Positions 1 to 6,197 of a stretch of 8,938 nt of DNA are shown here, one piece after another (positions within the stretch are counted from its first letter, which is position 1; each line of letters begins with the position of its first letter). The position numbers and the translations under genes are program-made. Origin of the DNA: JBGPFS01 sp041483455 (GTDB lineage Bacteria > Chloroflexota > Limnocylindria > Limnocylindrales > CSP1-4); NCBI GenBank assembly GCA_041483455.1, contig JBGPFS010000091.1, forward strand, positions 1 to 8,938, read 5' to 3'. The notes beneath the pieces were generated by a model. That model made no database searches, had not been told where the DNA came from, and saw nothing but the letters and a program-made list of their open reading frames with translations.

Positions 1-166
1 CCCGGATCGCGGCCTGGCCCGGGCCCGGATCGTGCGTGGCCATGCCCGGATGGTTCCCGGCTGGGACCCGACCGGGCCCCGGGACCTGACCCGCTGTCGG
101 CCTCCCATCCCGGCTGAACTAAACCGGTTCACACGCTCCGCCGCGGGCCGCTATCATCCGCCGCAC
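1..166. other. Upstream non-coding leader
   Basis: I see no convincing gene in this stretch. The first 110 bases are very GC-rich, with repeated CCCGGAT words (starting at 1, 24 and 45) and a possible GC hairpin: 52-60 pairs with 79-86 with one bulged T. That hairpin could be the tail of an upstream transcription unit, but it lacks a T-tract. From about 115 the composition becomes more AT-rich, with an 8-bp palindrome AACCGGTT at 122-129 that touches the proposed -35 box of the phosphorylase promoter. The reading frame of the phosphorylase stays open back to 32, but residues encoded there look nothing like the family N-terminus. Confidence 0.5.
128..157 (+). promoter_or_regulatory. Sigma70-like promoter for glgP, near-leaderless
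   Basis: TTCACA at 128-133 (5 of 6 to TTGACA) and TATCAT at 152-157 (5 of 6 to TATAAT) are separated by 18 bp. Transcription would be expected to begin around 163-166, immediately before the ATG at 167, which gives an essentially leaderless mRNA. No Shine-Dalgarno sequence is visible before that ATG, which fits. The palindrome AACCGGTT at 122-129 overlaps the edge of the -35 box and could be an operator. This is read from the sequence only; no start-site data support it. Confidence 0.55.
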
Positions 167-2392
167 ATGGATCCCCACCTTCGCGTGCCCACGCTGCCCG
201 GGGCCGCCTTCCGCGTCCCGCCCCAGCTCGAGGGCCTGCGTCGTCTCGCCTACAACCTGTGGTGGAGCTGGCATCCGCGTGCCCGGATCCTGTTCAGCCG
301 CGTCGACGGCGCCGCGTGGATGCGCTACCGCAACCCGGTCCAGATGCTCGAGGGGACGATCCCGTGGGCCGAGCGGCTCGACGACCCCGCGTTCATGACC
401 GAGTACCAGGCCGTCATCCGCGAGTTCGACGCCTATCTGGCGAACGGCGCCGATCACTGGTTCCACCGGCGCTACGGTTCGGCGCTCGAGGGCCCGATCG
501 CCTACTTCTGCGCCGAGTACGGGTTCCACGAATCGCTGGGCATCTACTCGGGCGGCCTGGGCGTCCTGGCCGGCGACCACATGAAGACCGCCTCGGACAT
601 GGCGCTTCCGCTGGTCGGGGTCGGGCTGCTCTACCGGAAGGGCTACTTCCGCCAGACGATCGACGCCGACGGCCACCAGGAGCACGCCTACCCGGACTAC
701 GACCTGACCAGGCTGCCGCTGCTTCGGGTGGCCGACGCGAACGGGGACCACCTCAAGGTGACCGTCCCGCTCCCGGCGCTCGATCTGCAAGCCGCGGTCT
801 GGCTCGCCCAGGTCGGCCGGGTGCCGGTGCTCCTCCTCGACGCGGACATCCCCGAGAACGACCCCGCGGACCGCCCGATCACCAACATCCTGTACGTCCG
901 CGGCCGCGAGATGCGCCTCCGCCAGGAGCTCGTCCTCGGCGTCGGCGGCGTCCGGGCGATCCGCGCTCTCGGGATCGAGCCGCGGGTCTGGCACCTCAAC
1001 GAGGGCCACTCCGCCTTTCTCCTCGCCGAGCGCGCCCGCGAGCTCGTCGCGACGGGCAGCGGGCTCGACGACGCCTTCGCCCAGGTCGGCCGGTCGGCGG
1101 TATTCACGATCCACACCCCCGTCGCGGCCGGCAACGAGCGCTTCGACGCCGACCTCGTCCGGCGGATCGCCGGGCCGCTCTTCGACGGCGACGGCCGACC
1201 GGGGACCGGCGGGGTGCCGGTGGCGCGGTTGCTCGCCCTGGGCACCGGCGTCGACGGCGATCCGGCCCAGTTCGACATGACCGCCTTCAGCCTCCGGCTG
1301 TCGAGCGGCGCGAACGCCGTCAGCCGGCTCCACGCCGAGACGGCGAACGCGACCTGGGCGCCCATCCTCGGCGGTCCGTCGATCATCGGGATCACGAACG
1401 GCGTCCATGCCCCGACCTGGGTCGGCCAGCCGATGCGCGAGCTGTACGCCCGCCACTTCGGCGCCGATCTCGACGACCTCGATCCGGCGACCGAGCGGCG
1501 CCGCTTCTGGGAGCGCCTCGGGTCGATCCCCGACGACGAGCTGTGGGCGGCCCATCTGCGCCAGAAGGCCGAGCTGGCGATCTTCGCCCGCGGCCGGATG
1601 CGCAACCAGCTCGCCCGCCACGGCGAGGCGCCGAGCGTCCTCGCGGCGCTCGAGCGGAGCCTCGAGCCGGACGTCCTGACGATCGGGTTCGCTCGTCGCT
1701 TCGCGACCTACAAGCGAGCCTCGCTCCTGTTCACCGACCTGGACCGGCTGGCCCGGATCCTGTGGGACGTCGACCGACCGGTCCAGGTCGTCTTCGCCGG
1801 CAAGGCCCATCCGGCCGATCGTCCGGGTCAGCGGGTGATCCAGGAGATCTTCGAACTGTCGCGCTCGGACCGGCTCCGCGGTCGGGTCTTCATCGTCGAG
1901 GACTACGACATGCGGATCGCCCGCTTCCTCGTCCAGGGCGTCGACGTCTGGCTCAACAACCCACGTCGGCCGCTCGAGGCTTCCGGGACGAGCGGGATGA
2001 AGGCCGCCCAGAACGGGGTCGTCAACGTCAGCGTCCTCGACGGCTGGTGGGACGAGGGCTGGACCGGGGACAATGGCTGGGCGATCGGCGGCCGGACGAC
2101 GAACCCGGACGAGGGTGCCCAGGACTGGGCGGACAGCCAGGATCTCTACCGGATCCTCGAGCAGGAGGTCGTGCCGGCCTGGTACGAACGCCATCCCGAC
2201 GGCCATCCGCCGGCCTGGCTGGTCCAGATGCGGGCCGCGATCGCCAGCTCGATCTGGCCGTTCTCGACGACCCGGATGCTCCACGAGTACTCCGAGCGCC
2301 TCTACCTGCCGGCAGCCGGGGTGGCCGTCGACATCGGATCGATGGACCTCGCGATCCGGGCCGGGGCGGCGCCCGGGGCGGAGATCGGCTGA
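167..2392 (+). CDS. glgP: Alpha-glucan (glycogen) phosphorylase, GT35
   Basis: Removes glucose from the non-reducing ends of alpha-1,4-glucans using phosphate, giving glucose-1-phosphate; cytoplasmic and PLP-dependent. The 741-residue product starts with a DUF3417-type region (about residues 10-110, with YNLWWSWHP). It then shows CAEYGFHE (115-122), NEGH (278-281), HTPVAAGNERFD (316-327) and ITNGVHAPTW. The phosphate-site block RRFATYKRA has R511 and K516, matching the R-x4-K spacing of R569/K574 in rabbit phosphorylase. EASGTSGMK carries the PLP-lysine equivalent at K612. All expected active-site motifs are present. It is somewhat shorter than many DUF3417-type phosphorylases (roughly 800-860 residues). 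I chose the ATG at 167 because family similarity begins just after it and a promoter lies directly upstream; earlier in-frame ATGs at 32 and 50 would sit upstream of that promoter. The stop is 2 nt before the GH57 gene, so the two are co-transcribed. Confidence 0.93.
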   Translation: MDPHLRVPTLPGAAFRVPPQLEGLRRLAYNLWWSWHPRARILFSRVDGAAWMRYRNPVQMLEGTIPWAERLDDPAFMTEYQAVIREFDAYLANGADHWFHRRYGSALEGPIAYFCAEYGFHESLGIYSGGLGVLAGDHMKTASDMALPLVGVGLLYRKGYFRQTIDADGHQEHAYPDYDLTRLPLLRVADANGDHLKVTVPLPALDLQAAVWLAQVGRVPVLLLDADIPENDPADRPITNILYVRGREMRLRQELVLGVGGVRAIRALGIEPRVWHLNEGHSAFLLAERARELVATGSGLDDAFAQVGRSAVFTIHTPVAAGNERFDADLVRRIAGPLFDGDGRPGTGGVPVARLLALGTGVDGDPAQFDMTAFSLRLSSGANAVSRLHAETANATWAPILGGPSIIGITNGVHAPTWVGQPMRELYARHFGADLDDLDPATERRRFWERLGSIPDDELWAAHLRQKAELAIFARGRMRNQLARHGEAPSVLAALERSLEPDVLTIGFARRFATYKRASLLFTDLDRLARILWDVDRPVQVVFAGKAHPADRPGQRVIQEIFELSRSDRLRGRVFIVEDYDMRIARFLVQGVDVWLNNPRRPLEASGTSGMKAAQNGVVNVSVLDGWWDEGWTGDNGWAIGGRTTNPDEGAQDWADSQDLYRILEQEVVPAWYERHPDGHPPAWLVQMRAAIASSIWPFSTTRMLHEYSERLYLPAAGVAVDIGSMDLAIRAGAAPGAEIG

Positions 2393-2394
2393 GC

Positions 2395-4596
2395 GTGGCG
2401 CCCCGGATCTCCCTCGCGCTGGCCATCCACAACCACCAGCCCGTCGGCAATTTCGGCTGGGTCTTCGCCGAGGTCTTCGAGCGGGCCTACCGGCCGATGC
2501 TCGACGCGCTCGAGCGGCATCCCGGCGTCCGACTGTCGCTCCACTACACGGGTCCGCTCCTCGAGTGGCTCCGCCGCGAGCGGCCCGAGTTCGTCGAACG
2601 GCTCCGGGTCCTCGCCTCGGCCGGCCGGGTCGAGCTGCTCGGGGGCGGCTACTACGAGCCCGTCCTGGCGTCGCTCCCCGAACGCGACCGGATCGGCCAG
2701 CTCCTGCGGATGGGCGACGAGCTCGAGGCGACCTTCGGCCGACGGCCGCGCGGGGCCTGGCTGGCCGAGCGAGTCTGGGAACCGGATCTCCCGACCGCCC
2801 TGGCCGGGGCGGGCTACCGCTGGACGATCCTCGACGACGCCCACTTCCGCGCGGCGGCGATCCCCGAGGAGAACCTGTGGGGCGCCTATACGACCGAGGA
2901 CCAGGCGAACCTGCTGACCGTCTTCGGGACCGAGCAGGGTCTTCGCTACCGAATCCCGTTCGGCGAGGTCGACGACGTCATCGGCTACCTGCGGCAGCAC
3001 GCGACCGAGGACGGCCGGCGGGTCGGGATGATGGGCGACGACGGGGAGAAGTTCGGGGCCTGGCCTACGACCTGGGAGCACTGCTGGGGGGCCCGCCGTT
3101 GGGTCGATCGGTTCTTCGATGCGCTCGAGGCGAACGCCGATTGGCTGTCGACCGTCACTCCCTCGGCCTGGCTCGAACGCGAGCCGCCCATCGGCCGGGT
3201 CTACGTCCCGACCGGCTCGTACGCCGAGATGGGCGAGTGGGCCCTGCCCGCGGCCGAAGCACAGGTCTACGCGCCCCTCCTCCATGCCGCGGTCACGGCG
3301 AAACGGCCCGAGGCCCGCTATCTCCGGGGCGGCTTCTGGCGCAACTTCCAGGTCAAGTACCGCGAGATCAACGACCTCCACAAGCAGATGCTCCGGACGA
3401 GCGCGAAGGTCCACGGCATGCGGGCCGCCGAGGCCGCCGGCGCGCCCGGGGTCGATGCGCCGACCGCCACCCGGGCGCTCGACCACCTCTTCCAGGGCCA
3501 GTCGAACGACTGCTACTGGCACGGCCTGTTCGGTGGGATCTACCTCGCCCACATGCGCCTCGCGACCGCGGAGCACCTGATCGCCGCCGAGGACCTCGCG
3601 GATACGGCCGCCAGCGCGCGGGGCGAGCGAGTCGACCGGGCGGAGCTCGTGGACGTGGACCTCGACGGGATCGCGGAGGTCCTCCTGACGGCTCCGGGCC
3701 AGGTCGTGACGGTGAAGCTCGACGAGGGTGCCGGGATCGGCGGCTGGGATGTCCGGCCGGTCCGGCACGCCCTGGCGTCGGTGATGCGGCGGCGACCCGA
3801 GGCCTATCACGCCATCCTGCTGGCGCACGAGACGGCCGCGTCGTCCGCGCCGGATCCGGGCCCGACCGACGGTCCATCCTCGATCCACGAGCTGGTGCGG
3901 GTCAAGGAGAGCGGACTCGCGGAGCGGCTCCACTACGACGATCACGAGCGCCGCTCCGGGCTCGTCCGCTTCCTTGCCCCGGACACCACCCCGGAGGCCG
4001 TGGCCGCCGGGCGCGAGACCGAGCTTGGCGACGCCGTCGTGGGCGCTTTCGAGGTGCTGGAGCTCGCCGAGGGCCGGCTCGTCGTGGTCCGGGTCGCGAC
4101 ACTCCGCGGACCCGACGGCGCCGACCGGACCGTCCGGGTGACGAAGACGCTCGAGCTCGGCGGCGACCGGCGGACCCCGACCCTCGCCCTCGAGGTGGCG
4201 CTCGAGCAGCTGGCGGGGTCGCCGCTGGAGACGCGCCTCGGCCTCGAATGGACCCTGATGATGCTCGGCGGTGGGGGCAACCCGGCGGCCTGGTGGGAGG
4301 TGGACGCGACCCGCTCGGCTCACGACGGAGTCGGGGAGGCGACCGGCATCGCGGCGCTCGCCTCGGGCAACGACGACGTCGGGATCCGCCTCGATACCGC
4401 GGTCGAGCCGGCCGGCGACGCCTGGTGGGCGCCGATCGAGACGATCTCGAACTCCGAATCCGGCTTCGAGCGCGTCTACCAGGGCAGCGGCCTCATGCTC
4501 TCCTGGCCGCTCCGCCTGGCGACCGGCGAGCGGCGGACCGTTCGGGTGATGCAGCGCGTCTCGACGACCCGCGATCGCGCGGCCGCGGAGGCCTGA
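2395..4596 (+). CDS. GH57 4-alpha-glucanotransferase / alpha-amylase
   Basis: A 733-residue cytoplasmic retaining enzyme that cleaves or transfers alpha-1,4-glucan chains. All five GH57 motifs are visible: HNHQP (His14), GGGYYEPV, AWLAERVWEPDL with nucleophile candidate Glu125, GDDGEKFG with acid/base candidate Asp216, and NDCYWHGLFGG (Trp375, His376). Glu125 and Asp216 are both offset by two from E123 and D214 of the Thermococcus litoralis 4-alpha-glucanotransferase (659 residues), so the N-terminal layout is nearly collinear. A helical DUF1925-like segment leads to motif 5, and the C-terminal third (from about residue 415) looks like the DUF1926 beta-sandwich, including a block ending RRRPEAYH. 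The GTG start is favoured because ALAIHNHQP normally lies at the very N-terminus; GGAG at 2380-2383 is a distant ribosome site. It probably remodels chains for the adjoining phosphorylase. Whether transferase or hydrolase activity dominates cannot be told. Confidence 0.9.
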   Translation: MAPRISLALAIHNHQPVGNFGWVFAEVFERAYRPMLDALERHPGVRLSLHYTGPLLEWLRRERPEFVERLRVLASAGRVELLGGGYYEPVLASLPERDRIGQLLRMGDELEATFGRRPRGAWLAERVWEPDLPTALAGAGYRWTILDDAHFRAAAIPEENLWGAYTTEDQANLLTVFGTEQGLRYRIPFGEVDDVIGYLRQHATEDGRRVGMMGDDGEKFGAWPTTWEHCWGARRWVDRFFDALEANADWLSTVTPSAWLEREPPIGRVYVPTGSYAEMGEWALPAAEAQVYAPLLHAAVTAKRPEARYLRGGFWRNFQVKYREINDLHKQMLRTSAKVHGMRAAEAAGAPGVDAPTATRALDHLFQGQSNDCYWHGLFGGIYLAHMRLATAEHLIAAEDLADTAASARGERVDRAELVDVDLDGIAEVLLTAPGQVVTVKLDEGAGIGGWDVRPVRHALASVMRRRPEAYHAILLAHETAASSAPDPGPTDGPSSIHELVRVKESGLAERLHYDDHERRSGLVRFLAPDTTPEAVAAGRETELGDAVVGAFEVLELAEGRLVVVRVATLRGPDGADRTVRVTKTLELGGDRRTPTLALEVALEQLAGSPLETRLGLEWTLMMLGGGGNPAAWWEVDATRSAHDGVGEATGIAALASGNDDVGIRLDTAVEPAGDAWWAPIETISNSESGFERVYQGSGLMLSWPLRLATGERRTVRVMQRVSTTRDRAAAEA

Positions 4597-4787
4597 TCGG
4601 CCTGGCCGTGGCCTGGGTCCGGGCTCGCGGCTCGAAGGTGCGCCAGGCGCGTTTCCGGGCCCGGGAATCCGTCAGCCCGCGGCCTGCGCGCCACGGGCTG
4701 ACGAGGGGTCGATGTCGATCGGCGGAAGGCCCGATCGGCCTCGAGGATGATTCGCCGGCCAGCCAGGCCGAGCCGGCCGCGACGCTC
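4597..4787. other. Convergent intergenic region
   Basis: Lies between the 3' end of the GH57 gene and the 3' end of the leftward small membrane-protein gene. I found no gene with coding character. It holds a GC palindrome CCGGGCCCGG (4655-4664), the strong hairpin at 4670-4703 and a second 7-bp hairpin with an 8-base loop (CGATCGG at 4716-4722 against CCGATCG at 4731-4737). Confidence 0.5.
4670..4703. terminator. Terminator-like hairpin between convergent genes
   Basis: Perfect 10-bp arms, CGTCAGCCCG at 4670-4679 and CGGGCTGACG at 4694-4703. After one C/A mismatch the stem can continue for three more pairs (GGC 4681-4683 with GCC 4690-4692), leaving a 6-base loop. It sits 74 nt after the GH57 stop and 85 nt beyond the end of the leftward small gene, where a bidirectional terminator is expected. 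There is no T-tract on either strand, so intrinsic termination is uncertain; in GC-rich bacteria such hairpins often act without one or protect mRNA ends. Confidence 0.5.
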
Positions 4788-4928
4788 CTAGCGGAGCACG
4801 CTACCGATCGAGCCCGTCCGCGCCCGCGGGTCGTACGACTCGCGCGAATCGACGCCGCAGCGGAGCGCGGCCAGGTCGAGAAGTGCGAGGATGAGGATCG
4901 AAGCGATCACGATGACGAGAGCGGCCAC
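4788..4928 (-). CDS. Small single-pass membrane protein, 46 aa
   Basis: Short leftward gene of unknown function. The predicted product has one strongly hydrophobic helix at about residues 2-22 (AALVIVIASILILALLDLAA), followed by a short polar tail containing ALRCGVDSRESYDPR and ending IGSVLR. The GTG start at 4928 is preceded by GAAGG (4939-4935) with 6 nt spacing, a better ribosome site than any other gene here. An upstream in-frame GTG at 4967 would add 13 polar residues but has no such site. A hydrophobic helix followed by an A-L-R-x-G-V-D-S-R tail resembles small uncharacterised proteins I associate with high-GC Chloroflexota and Actinobacteria; this is recollection, not a search. It is divergent from the GntR gene, with 90 nt between starts, so both may answer to the same operator. 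The alternative is a chance open frame, but the ribosome site, hydrophobic run and AT-rich upstream region argue for a gene. Confidence 0.6.
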   Translation of the reverse strand: MAALVIVIASILILALLDLAALRCGVDSRESYDPRARTGSIGSVLR

Positions 4929-4975
4929 GGGGCACCTTCGGAGTTTCTCGCTCGCGCCGCGAGGCACGAGCAGGT

Positions 4976-4984
4976 TGCTATAGT
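4976..4984 (+). promoter_or_regulatory. Extended -10 promoter for the GntR-GH13 operon
   Basis: TGCTATAGT matches the extended -10 form TGn-TATAAT with 5 of 6 in the hexamer (TATAGT, 4979-4984). No good -35 box lies 16-19 bp upstream, as is common for extended -10 promoters. Transcription would begin near 4991, about 28 nt before the ATG at 5019 and inside the inverted repeat at 4981-5019. CTATAG is self-complementary, so a leftward -10 (TATAGC) for the small membrane-protein gene may share these bases, but that side also lacks a clear -35. Confidence 0.4.
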
Positions 4985-5019
4985 TGACTAGGCCAAATCC
5001 TATTTGGACTAACTGACTA
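4981..5019. promoter_or_regulatory. Inverted-repeat operator candidate
   Basis: An imperfect palindrome of two 18-nt arms (4981-4998 and 5002-5019) around a 3-nt centre matches at 13 of 18 positions. The inner CCAAAT/ATTTGG pairs perfectly, as does the outermost TAGT/ACTA. The left arm also contains a small palindrome TAGTTGACTA (4981-4990), and GACTA occurs three times (4986, 5007, 5015). The element overlaps the end of the proposed -10, the expected transcription start and the first base of the GntR ATG. A dimeric GntR protein bound here would block its own transcription, so autoregulation is the likeliest role. It stands out as AT-rich in a window of about 72% GC. Confidence 0.55.
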
Positions 5020-6188
5020 TGTCAAGCAGGCCAACCGGCCCCTCTGTGGCCCGTGCCGACAGTCCCGGACTCCAGGCGGAGAGCGGGCTGGAGGCGACCA
5101 GCGGCGCGCCGTCCGGGGCGTCGGTCGCCCGCTCGGGCGGCTTCGACGTCGAGCGCGACTCGGACGTGCCGATCAGCACCCAGATCTACTGGCAGCTCGC
5201 CTACCAGATCGACTCGGGACGGCTTCTCCCCGGCTCGCGCCTCGCCCCCGTCCGGGAGCTCGGGGCGGCCCTGCGGGTCAACCCGAACACGATCCGCGCC
5301 GTGTACAAGCGGCTGGCCGATGCCGGCTACGTCACGAGCCGGCACGGGGCGGGCACGCACGTGGCCGATCGGCCGCCGCAGCGACGGGGCCAGGAGGCGC
5401 TGGCCGGGATCATCGCCGAGATGCTCCGCCGGGCCGCCACGGCCGGCTTCACGCCCGACGAGGTGGCGGCGGCCGTCTTCGCGGCTGCGACCGAGCGGAA
5501 GCGGCCCGGGCCGCTCGTGCGGGTCCTCTTCGCCGAATGCACCAACGCCGATGCAGCCTATGACGCCGAGCGGATCGTGGAGGCGTTCGGGGGCGTCGTC
5601 GAGGCCGAGGGAACGCTCCTGGCCGAGATCCCGGAGCGACTCGGCCGGTTCCACTACGACCTCATCGCGACGACGACCTTCCACGCCGACGAAGCCCAGG
5701 CCTATGCCGCGGGCCATGGCACGCCGGTCGTGGCGATGCTCGTGGGACCGGGCTACATGGACCTGGTGCACGAGGTCGCGGCCCTGCCGACCGGTGGGCG
5801 GGTCGGCCTCGTGTGCGCCTCCGAGGTCGGGGTCGAGAACATCGCGGACACGCTCCGCCTGTCCGGCACGACCGGCGTCGAGCTGCTCAGCGCGACGACC
5901 GGCGGCGAAGAGGGACTCGACCGGATCGACGAGGACGCCGACCTCATCCTCCTCTCGCGCGAGGCACTCGCCCTTGGCCTCGAAGCGCGCTTCAGCCGGC
6001 CGGAGCGGATCCGCGAGTGGCTCTACGAGTTCGATCCGTCCGGGCTCGAGCTGCTCAGGTGGGCGGTCGAGGGGGTCCAGGGCGCCCGGGTCGGGGCGTC
6101 GGAGGAGGGCTTCGGGCGATCGGGATCGAAGCGACGCCCGACGGCCCGGCACGACCACGCCGTCGCCCAACTCGGCTCCGGGCGCTAG
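5019..6188 (+). CDS. GntR-family regulator with long C-terminal alpha/beta domain
   Basis: A 389-residue cytoplasmic DNA-binding protein. Residues 1-41 are a Ser/Ala/Gly-rich, probably disordered lead. Residues 42-117 form a winged helix-turn-helix with the YtrA-type signature: PISTQIYWQLAYQI, then LAPVRELGAALRVNPNTIRA and a wing RHGAGTHV. Residues 118-162 are helical. Residues 165-345 alternate hydrophobic strands and helices (LVRVLFAEC, YDLIATTT, TPVVAMLVG, RVGLVCASE, ADLILLS), suggesting a Rossmann or periplasmic-binding-like sensor. Classical YtrA regulators are only about 120-130 residues, so this C-terminus is unusual. The ATG at 5019 has only a weak ribosome site; GTG 5046 is an alternative. 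The tail after about residue 355 is low-complexity and basic. The stop lies only a few bases before the GH13 start, so the two are translationally coupled and the regulator probably senses a sugar or its phosphate. The effector is unknown. Confidence 0.82.
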   Translation: MSSRPTGPSVARADSPGLQAESGLEATSGAPSGASVARSGGFDVERDSDVPISTQIYWQLAYQIDSGRLLPGSRLAPVRELGAALRVNPNTIRAVYKRLADAGYVTSRHGAGTHVADRPPQRRGQEALAGIIAEMLRRAATAGFTPDEVAAAVFAAATERKRPGPLVRVLFAECTNADAAYDAERIVEAFGGVVEAEGTLLAEIPERLGRFHYDLIATTTFHADEAQAYAAGHGTPVVAMLVGPGYMDLVHEVAALPTGGRVGLVCASEVGVENIADTLRLSGTTGVELLSATTGGEEGLDRIDEDADLILLSREALALGLEARFSRPERIREWLYEFDPSGLELLRWAVEGVQGARVGASEEGFGRSGSKRRPTARHDHAVAQLGSGR

Positions 6189-6197
6189 GGCGTGCCG

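Noticed and set aside
52..86. GC-rich hairpin as the terminator of an upstream gene
   Set aside because: It has a bulge, an 18-base loop and no T-tract, and such pairings are expected by chance in sequence this GC-rich; mentioned only as part of the leader.
32..166. Earlier start codons for the phosphorylase (ATG 32 or 50)
   Set aside because: The added residues do not resemble the family N-terminus, and the likely promoter at 128-157 would lie downstream of these starts.
119..2284. Long open frame on the minus strand opposite glgP (721 codons)
   Set aside because: Arg/Asp/Pro/Glu-rich translation with no recognisable motifs, mirroring the GC-rich codons of a clear phosphorylase on the other strand; an antisense shadow.
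259..2394. Upstream extension of the GH57 reading frame through the glgP gene
   Set aside because: The extension is an Arg/Pro-rich shadow of glgP; GH57 similarity begins right after the GTG at 2395.
2302..4323. Minus-strand open frame opposite the GH57 gene (673 codons)
   Set aside because: Same signature of an antisense shadow; the plus strand carries all five GH57 motifs.
4621..4650. A GCGGCTCGAAGGTGCG word resembling a tRNA T-loop
   Set aside because: The flanking bases do not pair into a T-stem, and no acceptor, D or anticodon arms can be formed around it.
4984..5015. TTGACT at 4984-4989 as a -35 box for the regulator gene
   Set aside because: No acceptable -10 hexamer lies 16-19 bp downstream before the ATG; the extended -10 TGCTATAGT at 4976-4984 is a better explanation.
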